NCBI RefSeq assembly: GCF_017573465.1
Contig: NZ_JAGEPF010000035.1
Coordinates: 55,704-119,703 of the forward strand
Length of the DNA stretch: 64,000 bases
From: Actinomadura violacea
Lineage (GTDB): Bacteria > Actinomycetota > Actinomycetes > Streptosporangiales > Streptosporangiaceae
Direction: 5' to 3'
The notes below the pieces were generated by a model. It did no database searches. It was given only the letters and a program-made list of their open reading frames with translations, and was not told the DNA's origin. Every line of letters starts with the position of its first letter. Within the stretch, counting starts at the first letter, position 1. The position numbers and the translations under genes were made by a program. Below, one piece after another: positions 17,785 through 25,878 of this stretch.

Positions 17785-18108
17785 TCAGGCCGCGGTGATG
17801 CCGGCGTTGTTCACCGGGGCGTCGACCTCGCCGTTGCTCCACTCGAGCGTCCTGCCGGCGGCCGCCCGGACCTGCTCCGGATCGGTCAGGTCGGCGTGGA
17901 CCACCAACCCCCGGTCGCCGGGCAGTTCGGCGGTCTCGTCCTTGGGGGCGCGGTCGAACACCGCAACGCGGGCGTCGGCGTCGGCCCGCGACTCGGCGAA
18001 GGTCTGCCCGAGTCGTGATGCACCACCGGCGACGACCATGGTCCGGCCATCGAGCCGGAACCGGTCGACGGGCTTGTCCGCCAATGATCTTGGCGTCATG
18101 AAGCACAC
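17785..18108 (-). pseudogene. Truncated short-chain dehydrogenase/reductase
   Basis: 107 residues covering only the N-terminal third of an SDR: cofactor loop VAGGASRLGQTFAESRADADARVAVFDR, VVHADLTDPEQVRAAA and VNNAGITAA, where the frame stops. Usual length is about 250, and the catalytic Tyr-Lys motif is absent, so it cannot be a functional dehydrogenase. The sequence that follows (17702-17784) is the azoR promoter, so the rest of the gene has been deleted. Confidence 0.8.
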
Positions 18109-18502
18109 TCCTCACTGGACGCCGAGGGCAGCCTTCCTCTGCTGCGCCTCCCCGCTCCTGAAATGACTGCTGTTCCTGCCCGGCTCTGCACGGATCGCGT
18201 GGATCTCCAGAACCGGCACCATGAATAGCAAGCTGCCTGCGCAGACAAATTCCTTCACGCGGCTGTGTGGTAGGTCACTTTGGCCCGCGGCACCTTGCGG
18301 ATCTCGTCAGCCGTCCTGGTTGAGGGCCGAGTCAGATGGGCCCTCGATGATGCAGCCGCCTGGGAGGAGCTTGATCTGGTCGCCGTGCCGCGGCCGGACG
18401 GGTGCAGAGCGACCGGCCTTCGTGATTCTCTCCGGGCTCGCCGTCCAGTCCGGCGATCAGTTCGTCACAGAAACGGTCTGCAGACCAGGTCCGCCATAGC
18501 GG
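18109..18502. other. Gene-free stretch with an operator
   Basis: About 390 bases. It includes the palindrome at 18234-18247, and the AT-rich 18215-18260 looks like a promoter region. Short frames on both strands (for example 18221-18522) match nothing I recognise and have ordinary out-of-frame composition. Confidence 0.5.
18234..18247. promoter_or_regulatory. Redox-regulon palindrome, site 4
   Basis: TGCCTG-CG-CAGACA, 126-139 bases upstream of the truncated SDR gene. Confidence 0.55.
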
Positions 18503-19201
18503 TCACAGCAGGCTCGAGATGATGTCGGCGACGGTCTTCGGCTGCGACAGGAACGGGTGGTGGCCCGCCTTCACCTCGATCGCCTTGTCCGCGCGGCGGG
18601 AGAGTTCACGTTGCGCCGCCGCGGGGGTGCCCCGGTCCTCGGTGCACACCAGGTACGTCGTGGGCAAGTCGTGCCACGCCGCCGACCGTACTGGCTGCTG
18701 GGTCACCGCCAGCGTCTGCCGGACCAGACGGGCGGCTGCGTCGCGGGCGATGTCGGGCGAGCAGTCCTGGACGAACGTCTCAGCGAACAGTTCGGGCCGG
18801 GCGCCGAACGTGCCGCCATCGGGGTCGAAGTCCAGGAACGGTGGCGGCGCGGCGGCGCCGAACGTCGACAGCGACTCACCGGGCTCGGGCAGGTAGCTCG
18901 ACACCGGCACCAGGTGGCGCACGGCATCGGCCCCCGCCGCCGCCTCGGCGGCGACGATGCCGCCGTAGCTGTGCGCCACGACCACGGTCGGCTCGTCCGC
19001 CGCGGTCAGGGCGGCGCGTACCGCGGCGACGTCCTCGGGCAGCCCGGGACCCTGCGGTCCGGCCGGCCGGTCACCCTCGCCGCAGCTCGGCAGCGCCGGT
19101 GCGATGCTGCTGATGCCGCGCTCCCGCAGAGCCGCGGCGGCCAGATGCCACCACCAAGACCCGTCACGAACACAGGCCCCGTGCACGAACACGACACGCA
19201 T
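18503..19201 (-). CDS. Alpha/beta hydrolase
   Basis: 232 residues from ATG 19201 with GGAGG upstream. Small hydrolase of the salicylate-esterase/EstC-like type: MRVVFVHGACVRDGSWWWHLAAAALRERG oxyanion start, nucleophile Ser78 in AHSYGG, and a C-terminal VKAGHHPFLSQPKTVADII with the catalytic His. Cytoplasmic, no signal peptide. It is divergent from a TetR gene across 77 bases with palindromes and is probably that regulator's target. Confidence 0.9.
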   Translation of the reverse strand: MRVVFVHGACVRDGSWWWHLAAAALRERGISSIAPALPSCGEGDRPAGPQGPGLPEDVAAVRAALTAADEPTVVVAHSYGGIVAAEAAAGADAVRHLVPVSSYLPEPGESLSTFGAAAPPPFLDFDPDGGTFGARPELFAETFVQDCSPDIARDAAARLVRQTLAVTQQPVRSAAWHDLPTTYLVCTEDRGTPAAAQRELSRRADKAIEVKAGHHPFLSQPKTVADIISSLL

Positions 19202-19223
19202 CTCTTCCTCCTTGTCGGTGTGT

Positions 19224-19253
19224 TCCCAGGCTGGGACCAACGATAGACGTATC
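19224..19253. promoter_or_regulatory. Divergent hydrolase/tetR operator candidates
   Basis: Two inverted repeats lie in the 77-bp gap: TCCCAG-G-CTGGGA (19224-19236) and ACGATA-GACG-TATCAT (19240-19255, one mismatch). They sit where a TetR repressor of both genes would bind. Confidence 0.45.
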
Positions 19254-19278
19254 ATTAGTTACGTGAAAAAATGCGCCA

Positions 19279-19857
19279 ATGGGCCGACACAAGCAACCTG
19301 AGATCCGCGACCGGATTCTCGACGCCTGCGTCGACCACGCGCTCGCCCACGGGCTGCCCGACCACCTCGAACCGCTCGCGACGGCGTCCGGCACCTCGAC
19401 CCGGATGCTGATCTACCACTTCGGGACCCGGGACGCGCTGCTGCGCGAGACGCTGGGACGGGCGCGGCGGCGTCAGCGCGACTTCTTCGGTGAGCTGGTG
19501 GCCCCACGACCGGACGAGCCCTACCTGAGCACTCTGCGACGGGCTTGGCGGGTCATGACCGGCCCGGCCGGCCGGCCGTACCTCAGCATGTTCGGCAGGC
19601 TCCGGGAAGACGCCCAGCAACGGTTGTGGCCGGGCTTTCGTCGCGAGTCCACCACGGACTGGCTCCAACCGCTCGAGGACGGCATGAGAAGCATCGGCCG
19701 TCCCGAACTCGGCACTCTCGTGCTCGCGGTCGTCCGGGGTCTCATCATGGACATCGAAGCAACAGGTGATGCGTCGCGAGCCGATCAGGCCTTCGACGAT
19801 TTCCTGGCCGTACTCGCTCCCATCGCCACCCGGCGCTCTGCACCCCCGACGTCCTAG
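19279..19857 (+). CDS. TetR family transcriptional regulator
   Basis: 192 residues. The N-terminal TetR helix-turn-helix reads RDRILDACVDHALAHGLPDHLEPLATASGTSTRMLIYHFGTRDALLRETL (about 10-58). The C-terminal helical part would hold the ligand pocket. It diverges from the alpha/beta hydrolase gene and probably represses it and itself. The stop is followed by 174 bases without a gene. Confidence 0.9.
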   Translation: MGRHKQPEIRDRILDACVDHALAHGLPDHLEPLATASGTSTRMLIYHFGTRDALLRETLGRARRRQRDFFGELVAPRPDEPYLSTLRRAWRVMTGPAGRPYLSMFGRLREDAQQRLWPGFRRESTTDWLQPLEDGMRSIGRPELGTLVLAVVRGLIMDIEATGDASRADQAFDDFLAVLAPIATRRSAPPTS

Positions 19858-20031
19858 CCCGTCCACCAGTCGCGAAGCAAGCTAGGGGCCGTCGACAGCC
19901 AGAGCCGTCGGTGACACCCGTTCCACCGACGGCCTTGCCGCCCTCTTGCCGCGCTTTGCGGCGCATCGTGGCCTTCGGGGGCACGGTCGTGGCGGTACCC
20001 ACGCTCCAAGCCAGGCGGCGTCGACGACCAA

Positions 20032-20490
20032 CTAGGACGTGGCGCCGTCGTCCTCAGGGGCGAGCCGCGCCCAGACGGCGGCCAGGTTGCGCAGGTCGTC
20101 CTCGTCGAGCCGGTCGAAGAAGAGCTTGCGGAGGTCGCCGTGCTGCTGCTTCCACGCCTTGCGCAGGAGCGCACGCCCGTCCCCGGTCAGGACCGCCTCG
20201 AAGCCGCGGCCGTCGTCGGCCGACCGCCGCCGCTCGATCAGGCCGCGGCGCTCCAGGCGGTCGGCGAGCCGGGTGAACCCGCCCGTGGACATCACGCGGC
20301 GTTTGGCCAGCTCGGTCATGCGCATGCCGTCGCGGCCGGCCTCGCCGAGCAGGGCCAGGACGCTGTACTCGGCCATGCTGACGCCCAGCGGAGCCAGGCC
20401 GGCCTCGATCTCGCGCCAGATCCGGTCGTGGGCGTACAGGAACCCGCGCCAGGCCTCGTCCTCGAGCTCGCTCAACCGCACGGTCGCCAT
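20032..20490 (-). CDS. MarR family transcriptional regulator
   Basis: 152 residues from ATG 20490 (MATVRLSELEDEAWRGFLYAHDRIWREIEAGLAPLG); longer starts would run through its own operators. Winged helix: AEYSVLALLGEAGRDGMRMTELAKRRVMSTGGFTRLADRLERRGLIERRRSADDGR. The protein has no Cys, so it would sense a bound ligand, not thiol oxidation. Two TGNYTG-type palindromes at 20530 and 20563 lie in front of it, and related sites precede the LLM, azoR, SDR and reductase genes, making it the best candidate for a regulator of that set. Confidence 0.9.
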   Translation of the reverse strand: MATVRLSELEDEAWRGFLYAHDRIWREIEAGLAPLGVSMAEYSVLALLGEAGRDGMRMTELAKRRVMSTGGFTRLADRLERRGLIERRRSADDGRGFEAVLTGDGRALLRKAWKQQHGDLRKLFFDRLDEDDLRNLAAVWARLAPEDDGATS

Positions 20491-20894
20491 CTGGCGAACA
20501 CTACCGTCCCGCCCACCCCCCGCAGTATCTGACTGCGCAGCCAAAGCCGAAAGCGAGGTACTTGCCTGCACAGCTAGACCGACGGATGCGCGACGCCGGA
20601 CTGCGGCGACATCTGCCGAGTCTGCTGCCGCGATCGTCCGAGCATCCGAGTGGACGATCGCAGGAACGTTTTCGAAGCCCTGGCCAGCACGAACGTCAAG
20701 CGGCCGAAAAAGGTGGCCGGGAGGGCGAACTCGAGGTGTCGCCTGGGTGGCGGACGGAATCGTACGTCTCAGGTCGTACGCGGGCGGGTGGACTAGCCGG
20801 TGAAGATGATCTCAAGCGTGGACGCGGGGGCGATGGCGCGGAGCCCGCGGATTCCTAGCGTTGACCGCAGTTGTCCAGCCCTTGAAGGAGCCCG
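20491..20894. other. Gene-free stretch with operators and an inverted repeat
   Basis: About 400 bases. It holds the two MarR sites (20530-20576) and a 9-bp inverted repeat CGATCGTCC...GGACGATCG at 20631-20639 / 20652-20660 with a 12-base spacer. The remainder shows no convincing gene. A short ribosome site precedes the ABC relic at 20895. Confidence 0.5.
20530..20576. promoter_or_regulatory. Redox-regulon palindromes, sites 5 and 6 (marR autoregulation)
   Basis: TGACTG-CG-CAGCCA (20530-20543) and TGCCTG-CA-CAGCTA (20563-20576) lie 40-86 bases upstream of the MarR start, the expected position for autorepression. Confidence 0.6.
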
Positions 20895-21570
20895 ATGAAT
20901 AGCCCCCACGCCGACCCGTCCAGCAGCTCCCGCGCCACTGTTCCGTTCTACGGTCAGGCCGCAAACGCGCCTCGGGGCGGGATGCCGCCCGCGGGCGCGC
21001 AGGACGGCGCCGCCCCGCAGAGTCCGCCGCGGCAGCACACGCCGGGGAACGCCCCGTATCCCGCTCCGCCGCCGAACGCGCCGCACCCCGCGATGCAGCA
21101 GCAACCGCAGCAGCAGGGCCCCGAAGCCCTGGCCGTCGTGGCCGAGGGGGTGTCCAAGGTGTACGGCTCCGGTGACGCGGCGGTGCCCGCGCTGCGCGGG
21201 GTGAGCGTGGGCTTCGCCCGCAGCGCGTTCACCGCGATCATGGGGCCGTCGGGTCGGGGAAGTCGACGCTGATGCACTGCCTGGCCGGGCTCGACACCGT
21301 CAGCGAGGGCCGGGTCAGGCTGGGCGACGCCGACATCACCGCGATGAGCGACAAGCAGTTGACGATGCTGCGCCGCGACCGGGTCGGGTTCGTCTTCCAG
21401 GCGTTCAACCTGCTGCCGACGCTCACCGCCGAGCAGAACATCCTGCTGCCGCTGGAGCTGGCGGGACGCAAGCCGGACCGGGCCTGGTTCGACCAGGTCG
21501 TGGACGTGGTGGGGCTGCGGGACCGGCTGGGGCACCGGCCGTCGGAGCTGTCGGGCGGCCAGCAGCAGCG
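20895..21570 (+). pseudogene. ABC transporter ATPase, frameshifted and truncated
   Basis: The reading frame begins with a Gln/Pro-rich N-terminal extension and enters the ATPase domain (VAEGVSKVYGSGDAAVPALRGVSVGF). At the Walker A loop (21241-21262) one base is missing: the sequence gives GPSGRGSRR and stops, whereas the next frame continues STLMHCLAGLDTVSEGRVRLGD...VGFVFQAFNLLPTLTAEQN...ELSGGQQQR. Just after the signature motif (about 21570) the gene is cut off by recombinase sequence; Walker B and the H-loop are gone. A permease gene is not visible. Confidence 0.85.
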
Positions 21571-22990
21571 CACTTCTACGATGTCGAGTCGGGCAGGAAG
21601 AAGTTGGCGGCGCGCGGCCGTGGTCACGGGCACGAGCGGATGGCGATTCCCGTGCCCCGAGACGGTGGAATTCAGGATCTTCTGGAGGAGGCTTCGCGGT
21701 CCGACCGCAGATTCGATGCCGTCATCTGCGAGTCGATCGATCGCATCTCTCGGCGCACCTATATCGGCACGCTGATCGAGAACACCCTTGAAGAAGCCGG
21801 AGTGCTCCTGTTCGCGGCCGATGAGCCGATCGTGCTCAACGGGAAACGCGCCTCGCAGGTGCTGACGAGGCGCGTGAAGCAGGGGGTCGCCGAGTGGTAC
21901 GTCCTGGAGTTGTTGGAGAAATCATGGGGCGGCTTCGAAGCCCACACCGACCAGGGCTACACACCCTCGTCCCTGACCCTGTGCAGGCGGCGGTCGTCGT
22001 GCGGATCTATCACCTGCGGATCGGCGAGTGTATGGGGTACTCGGCGATCGCCGATCGCCTCAACAGGGACCTGACGGCCAACCCGGCTCCGATACCCGTG
22101 GACCCGTCCCGCGCGGCGGGCCGATGGACGGGGTCCTCGGTGCGTGATGTCCTGGTGAATCCCAAGAACACGGGCTACATGGTCTGGAACCGCCGGGCCA
22201 GCAAGACCGATGGTGGGCGCCACAACCCGCCGGAGGTATGGGTGTGGTCCAGTAATCCGACGCATGAGGCGCTGATCAGCGTCGAGACGTTCGTGGCCGC
22301 CCAGCAGATCGCGGCAGGTCGGGAACGCTCGCGCAGCACACCGGGCAAGAACGCCGCCGATCCGGCCGCGTGCCGTGCGTACTGCTCCCGCCGCCTACAG
22401 GCCCCAGGGCCATCCAAAAAGCCTGTGGGTGCAGGAAGAGAAGCTCCTCAAAGGTGTCGGCGACTTCTTCCCTTTCAACGTCTTCGCGAGAAGCCGCAAG
22501 GCGCGGCTAGAAAGCGGCCTGCTCAAGGCTCAAGACACGAGGACGCGAGAGTGGCGGTCGAAGGGCGAAGCATTGCGTCAGGCGATCGATGACATCGAGG
22601 CGCGAAGGAATCGCCTGGTCCGCAAACTCGAACTCCTCGAAGACGGCGACGGCGACCTGATGCGCGACATCTGTCAACGCTCGGTGGCGCTCTCGGCCGA
22701 GCGGAACGGGAAACTCGACGAACTGGCGGCGCATGAGAGGGAACGTCCGGTCCGCTCCTGCCCCGACCTGCTCGACCTGATCCCACTAGGCGAGGTGGAC
22801 CTGACCCGCGCCCCCGAGCCGGTGCTCCGGCGGCTCTTCGAGGCGTTCCGGCTGGAGATCAGCTACGACAAGCGGAGCGGTATCGCCGATTGCAAGGTGA
22901 CGCTCACCGGTGCTGCGATCGACCAGCAGGGCAGGATCGCTGCGGATGTCATGGCGGAAGCCCGGGCAGGGGGCGGCGGGGCCGCCCCTG
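21571..22990 (+). pseudogene. Large serine recombinase, decayed and N-terminally truncated
   Basis: Homology begins abruptly at 21571 (FYDVESGRKKLAARGRGHG), lacking the catalytic Ser region. It continues with VICESIDRISRRTYIGTLIENTLEEAGV and LTRRVKQGVAEWYVLELLEKSWGGFEAHTDQGY. Near 21957 the frame shifts and about 25 residues (the usual IGKPPYGY region) are lost. It resumes with VPDPVQAAVVVRIYHLR...VNPKNTGYMVWNRRA. Near 22380 it shifts again with loss of the zinc ribbon and resumes with HPKSLWVQEEKLLKGV, a coiled coil and SYDKRSGIADCKVTLTG. The gene is dead and ends next to the tRNA relic. Confidence 0.88.
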
Positions 22991-23006
22991 TTTCCCGTCT
23001 GTTCGG

Positions 23007-23048
23007 CGCCCCCGGCAGGATTCGAACCTGCGACACCCGCTTTAGGAG
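23007..23048 (-). tRNA. tRNA-Arg(CCU) 3' half, probable attachment site
   Basis: Reading the reverse strand, CTCCTAA (anticodon loop, anticodon CCU), AGCGG, then a TTCGAAT T-loop in a CAGG/CCTG stem and an acceptor strand CGGGGGC match the 3' half of an actinomycete tRNA-Arg(CCU). The 5' side of the anticodon stem should read CCGCT but does not, so the 5' half is missing and this is not a working tRNA. Such 3' halves are left as att sites when elements integrate into tRNA genes. Confidence 0.7.
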
Positions 23049-23390
23049 TGTGCTCCGTATTATCGGGGGATCTGTGGCGCCGTGAGGCTGTGCATGTTTG
23101 CGCTGGTCAGGGCGTTGCTCATTGCCCCCTCGGTGTGGGGTGGTGAGGGTGCGCTGGGCCCCTTTGGGGCCGTTTGTGCGAGCAGGGTGCGAGCAGAGAG
23201 GGCCAGCGGGACACGTCCCTGTGGGGCTTTTGCAGGCTCCGCATGGCGACAGCGGTTCCGCGATGTTGCTGGGATCCTCCAGCGGATGACCGATACCGGC
23301 TCTGTGGTCCCGGTGTGCTGTTGGCGATGGGATGGCCGCGCCTGGCTGCTACCGTTGAGTTGTACTGACATGAATATTGATGGGGTTGTG
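23049..23390. other. Gene-free stretch right of the tRNA relic
   Basis: About 340 bases with lower GC than the flanks. An AT-rich patch at 23355-23390 probably holds the promoter of the HTH protein that follows. No further gene or repeat was identified. Confidence 0.45.
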
Positions 23391-24080
23391 ATGGCCGCGA
23401 AGTGGAGAGTCAGAGACATCGCCGAGCACACGGGCGCGTCAGAGAGCAGCGTGTACCGCTGGTTGCGAAACAAGGAGCTGCCTGCGCCGATCGACTCCTC
23501 GACTCGCCCTTACGAGTGGGAGCCCAAGGCCATCCGCAAGTGGGCCGACGAGTGGTTCCGGGGGAGGCAGCCCGACCCGGACGTGACCGGGCAGGTGTGG
23601 TGGGACGCCGAGGACATCGCGCGGTACCTCGGTGTCGCACCCGTCTCGGTCCAGCGGTATCGCTCTCGCCGTGAGTTGCCGGAGCCTGCCCGTTACTTTG
23701 GCCGTTTCCCGGTCTGGGAGCCGCAGGTGATTATCGAGTGGGAGAAGCAGAGGCCTGGCCACAGCCACAAGGTCCGCAGCCTCCCGGCCGACGACCAGGA
23801 CGGCAAGAAGCCCGCAGCGCCCAAGGCGGTGAAGGCTGTGCGGTCGAAGAGATCCTCGAAGGCAGGTGAGACGACGGCGCCGGCAGCCGCGGCTGGTTCC
23901 GGTGAGGTGGTGTGGTGGGGGTACGCCGAGATCGCCGCGTACCTGGGCAAGTCCGAGGATGCGATGCGGCATCAGAAGCACAAGATGCCCGAGCCGGGAC
24001 GGCACATCGGCCGGTCGCCGGTGTGGCCTCGGGAAGTGCTGCTGGCGTGGGTGAAGCAGGAAGGGCTGGTCCGCGCGTAG
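23391..24080 (+). CDS. DNA-binding protein with three MerR/excisionase-like HTH domains
   Basis: 229 residues from ATG 23391 (ATG 23370 is possible). Three similar winged-helix units follow each other: RVRDIAEHTGASESSVYRWLRNKELPAP (about 6-35), WWDAEDIARYLGVAPVSVQRYRSRRELPEPARYFGRFPVWEPQVIIEW (about 65-115) and, after a Lys/Ala-rich linker, WWGYAEIAAYLGKSEDAMRHQKHKMPEPGRHIGRSPVWPREVLLAW (about 180-225). The second and third are clear duplicates. Phage and plasmid regulators and excisionases use single units of this kind; three in one chain suggest binding to an extended or repeated site. First complete gene of the presumed element. Confidence 0.75.
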   Translation: MAAKWRVRDIAEHTGASESSVYRWLRNKELPAPIDSSTRPYEWEPKAIRKWADEWFRGRQPDPDVTGQVWWDAEDIARYLGVAPVSVQRYRSRRELPEPARYFGRFPVWEPQVIIEWEKQRPGHSHKVRSLPADDQDGKKPAAPKAVKAVRSKRSSKAGETTAPAAAAGSGEVVWWGYAEIAAYLGKSEDAMRHQKHKMPEPGRHIGRSPVWPREVLLAWVKQEGLVRA

Positions 24081-24112
24081 CCGAGGCTGACTGGCCGCCT
24101 GGGTCGGGTGGA

Positions 24113-24745
24113 TCAGGCGGCCAGCCAGAAGACCAGGGTCGCGGCACCGCCAGCGATGATCGCCCCGGCGAGGACCTGCGCGATGGTGTGGTCGCCGAGA
24201 CGGACGCGGGACCATGCGATGACGGCGACCAGGAGCCAGCCGATGGAGACGGCGGGGCCGAACACCAGGGTGAGGATGCCGACGAGGGCGGCGGCGACTC
24301 CGGCGTGGAAGCTGATCTTCCAGCGCAGGGTGATGGGGACGGTCACGGCCAGGCCCGCGAGCATGGCGGCCATGACGGCGTAGACCTGGTTCGGGGCGTC
24401 GGCGAGTTTGCCGAGGGCCAGGCCCGCGACGACGAGGCCGACCGCGCCCAGCAGCGGCCGGGTGCGGTGGGAGCGTTCGGTCAGGTGGTGGTCGCTGTAG
24501 TCGCCTGAGCGGGTGCCTTTGGCGATGAGCGCCATGGGGCCGAGGGAGGCGAAGAACGCTCCGGCCAGCCCCCAGCCGAGTCCGGCCCATCCCGCGTCAT
24601 GTGCGCCGACCGCCAGGAACAGGGCGATGATCAGCACCCATGGGGCGCCGATCTCGGTGACCAGCCGTGCGGCGGGCGCCTTGTTGCGGGGCGGGGTCTC
24701 GGCGGGCTCGGGGGTGTGGGGGGATGCGGTGGTGGGCGCGGTCAT
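24113..24745 (-). CDS. PAP2-type phosphatase, membrane protein
   Basis: 210 residues with about six hydrophobic helices. PAP2 motifs: KGTRSGDYSDHHLTER (first part), ISFHAGVAAA (central His motif) and SRVRLGDHTIAQVLAG (third motif, Arg and His present). It would dephosphorylate a lipid phosphate on the membrane outer face. Its start overlaps the stop of the upstream membrane gene (ATGA). Last gene of a three-gene operon with an ImmA-type peptidase. Confidence 0.82.
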   Translation of the reverse strand: MTAPTTASPHTPEPAETPPRNKAPAARLVTEIGAPWVLIIALFLAVGAHDAGWAGLGWGLAGAFFASLGPMALIAKGTRSGDYSDHHLTERSHRTRPLLGAVGLVVAGLALGKLADAPNQVYAVMAAMLAGLAVTVPITLRWKISFHAGVAAALVGILTLVFGPAVSIGWLLVAVIAWSRVRLGDHTIAQVLAGAIIAGGAATLVFWLAA

Positions 24746-25878
24746 GCAGTCACGGTCACTTCGGGGAGTCGGGTGTCGGCGGGCAGGGAGGTGAAGGCGC
24801 GGCTGATGCCTGCCAGGTGGGTGGCTTCGCCTTCGAGGTTGGTCGGGATGGTAGAGGAGTTCAGCCAGTTGAAGTTCGGGTCGGCGGGTGGGATGCCGGC
24901 TGCGCGGGCTCGGAGGGCCGCGGTGACGATCATGGCTTGGACGACGGGCAGGTCATGGGCTTGGTGGAGGTTGGCGGCCTTGGCGGAGAGGGCGGCGCGG
25001 TCGCTCCAGGGGCGTAGCCGGACCAGGCCGTCGCCGATCTCGACGACGCGGCGGTCGAGGCGGTAGCGGCGGCTGTTGACTCGCACGTCGAGCTTGATCT
25101 CGGGGAACGCGTCGGCGAGTGCGGTGTGCAGGGGTGCGAGTTGGCGGTAGAGCACGCGGCGGCGGATGGCGGCGGCGGTGGCGGGGGCCAGGGAGCCGAG
25201 TGTGGAGCCGATCGTGATGAGCAGGGCCGCGGCGATGCCGAGGGCGGGGCCGATGATGCTTTCGGTGCCGAGCTGGTGGCCCTGGTGGCGGGCGGCGACG
25301 ACGCCGAGTTTGTAGAGGCTGTAGGCGATGCCGAACGCGGCGCCGGTGGCGACGAAGGTCATGGCGGCGCGCATGAGGCCGTGGTTGTCGCGGGCGTAGC
25401 GGATCCCGCTGGTGAACGCGACGGTCATGACGGCGCCGATGCTGGCCAGGTAGATGAGCAGGTAGGCGGTGACGCTGGTGTCGGTGGCGTAGACATCGAC
25501 GAAGTCGTTGCTGTCGGGGGTGCCGAGCACGCAGATGCCCATGGCGATGAAGGAGGCGGTGACGGCGAGTGCGTATCGGCGGGTCGGGGGCGGCGGGTCG
25601 GTGGGGCGGCGGGCGAAGTGGGAGAGCACGACGTTGAAGCAGGCTCCGGCCGCGATGGTGAGGGTGTTGCCGACCCAGCGCGCGAAGGGGTGCAGGTGCA
25701 CGATGCCGTCGATGATGGGGCGGGTGGCGTTGGCCAGGACGATGAACGCTGCGGCGAGCAGGAACAGTGTCGCGGCGAATGCGCGCATGGCCGAGGTGGG
25801 GTTCTGCCGGTAGCGGCGGATGGTGTAGAGGCCGGCCGCGCTGATGCAGATCGCGGCGATGTAGTAGGCGACGCTCAT
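24742..25878 (-). CDS. MAB_1171c/DUF6545-like multispanning membrane protein
   Basis: 378 residues from ATG 25878, overlapping the stop of the ImmA-like gene (ATGA). The N-terminal two thirds has about seven hydrophobic helices (for example YYIAAICISAAGLYTI and SMRAFAATLFLLAAAFIVLA). A cytoplasmic tail of about 130 residues begins RRRVLYRQLAPLHTALADAFPEIKLDVRVNSRRYRLDRRVVEIGDGLVRLRPW, which is the typical conserved tail of these putative transporters that accompany ImmA/XRE genes in actinomycetes. Function unknown; a signalling or sensing role with the peptidase is plausible. Confidence 0.8.
   Translation of the reverse strand: MSVAYYIAAICISAAGLYTIRRYRQNPTSAMRAFAATLFLLAAAFIVLANATRPIIDGIVHLHPFARWVGNTLTIAAGACFNVVLSHFARRPTDPPPPTRRYALAVTASFIAMGICVLGTPDSNDFVDVYATDTSVTAYLLIYLASIGAVMTVAFTSGIRYARDNHGLMRAAMTFVATGAAFGIAYSLYKLGVVAARHQGHQLGTESIIGPALGIAAALLITIGSTLGSLAPATAAAIRRRVLYRQLAPLHTALADAFPEIKLDVRVNSRRYRLDRRVVEIGDGLVRLRPWSDRAALSAKAANLHQAHDLPVVQAMIVTAALRARAAGIPPADPNFNWLNSSTIPTNLEGEATHLAGISRAFTSLPADTRLPEVTVTA

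Noticed and set aside
18221..18522. Overlapping short forward frames of 80-92 residues
   Set aside because: Out-of-frame composition, no ribosome site and no recognisable motif; part of the region is the azoR/SDR regulatory DNA.
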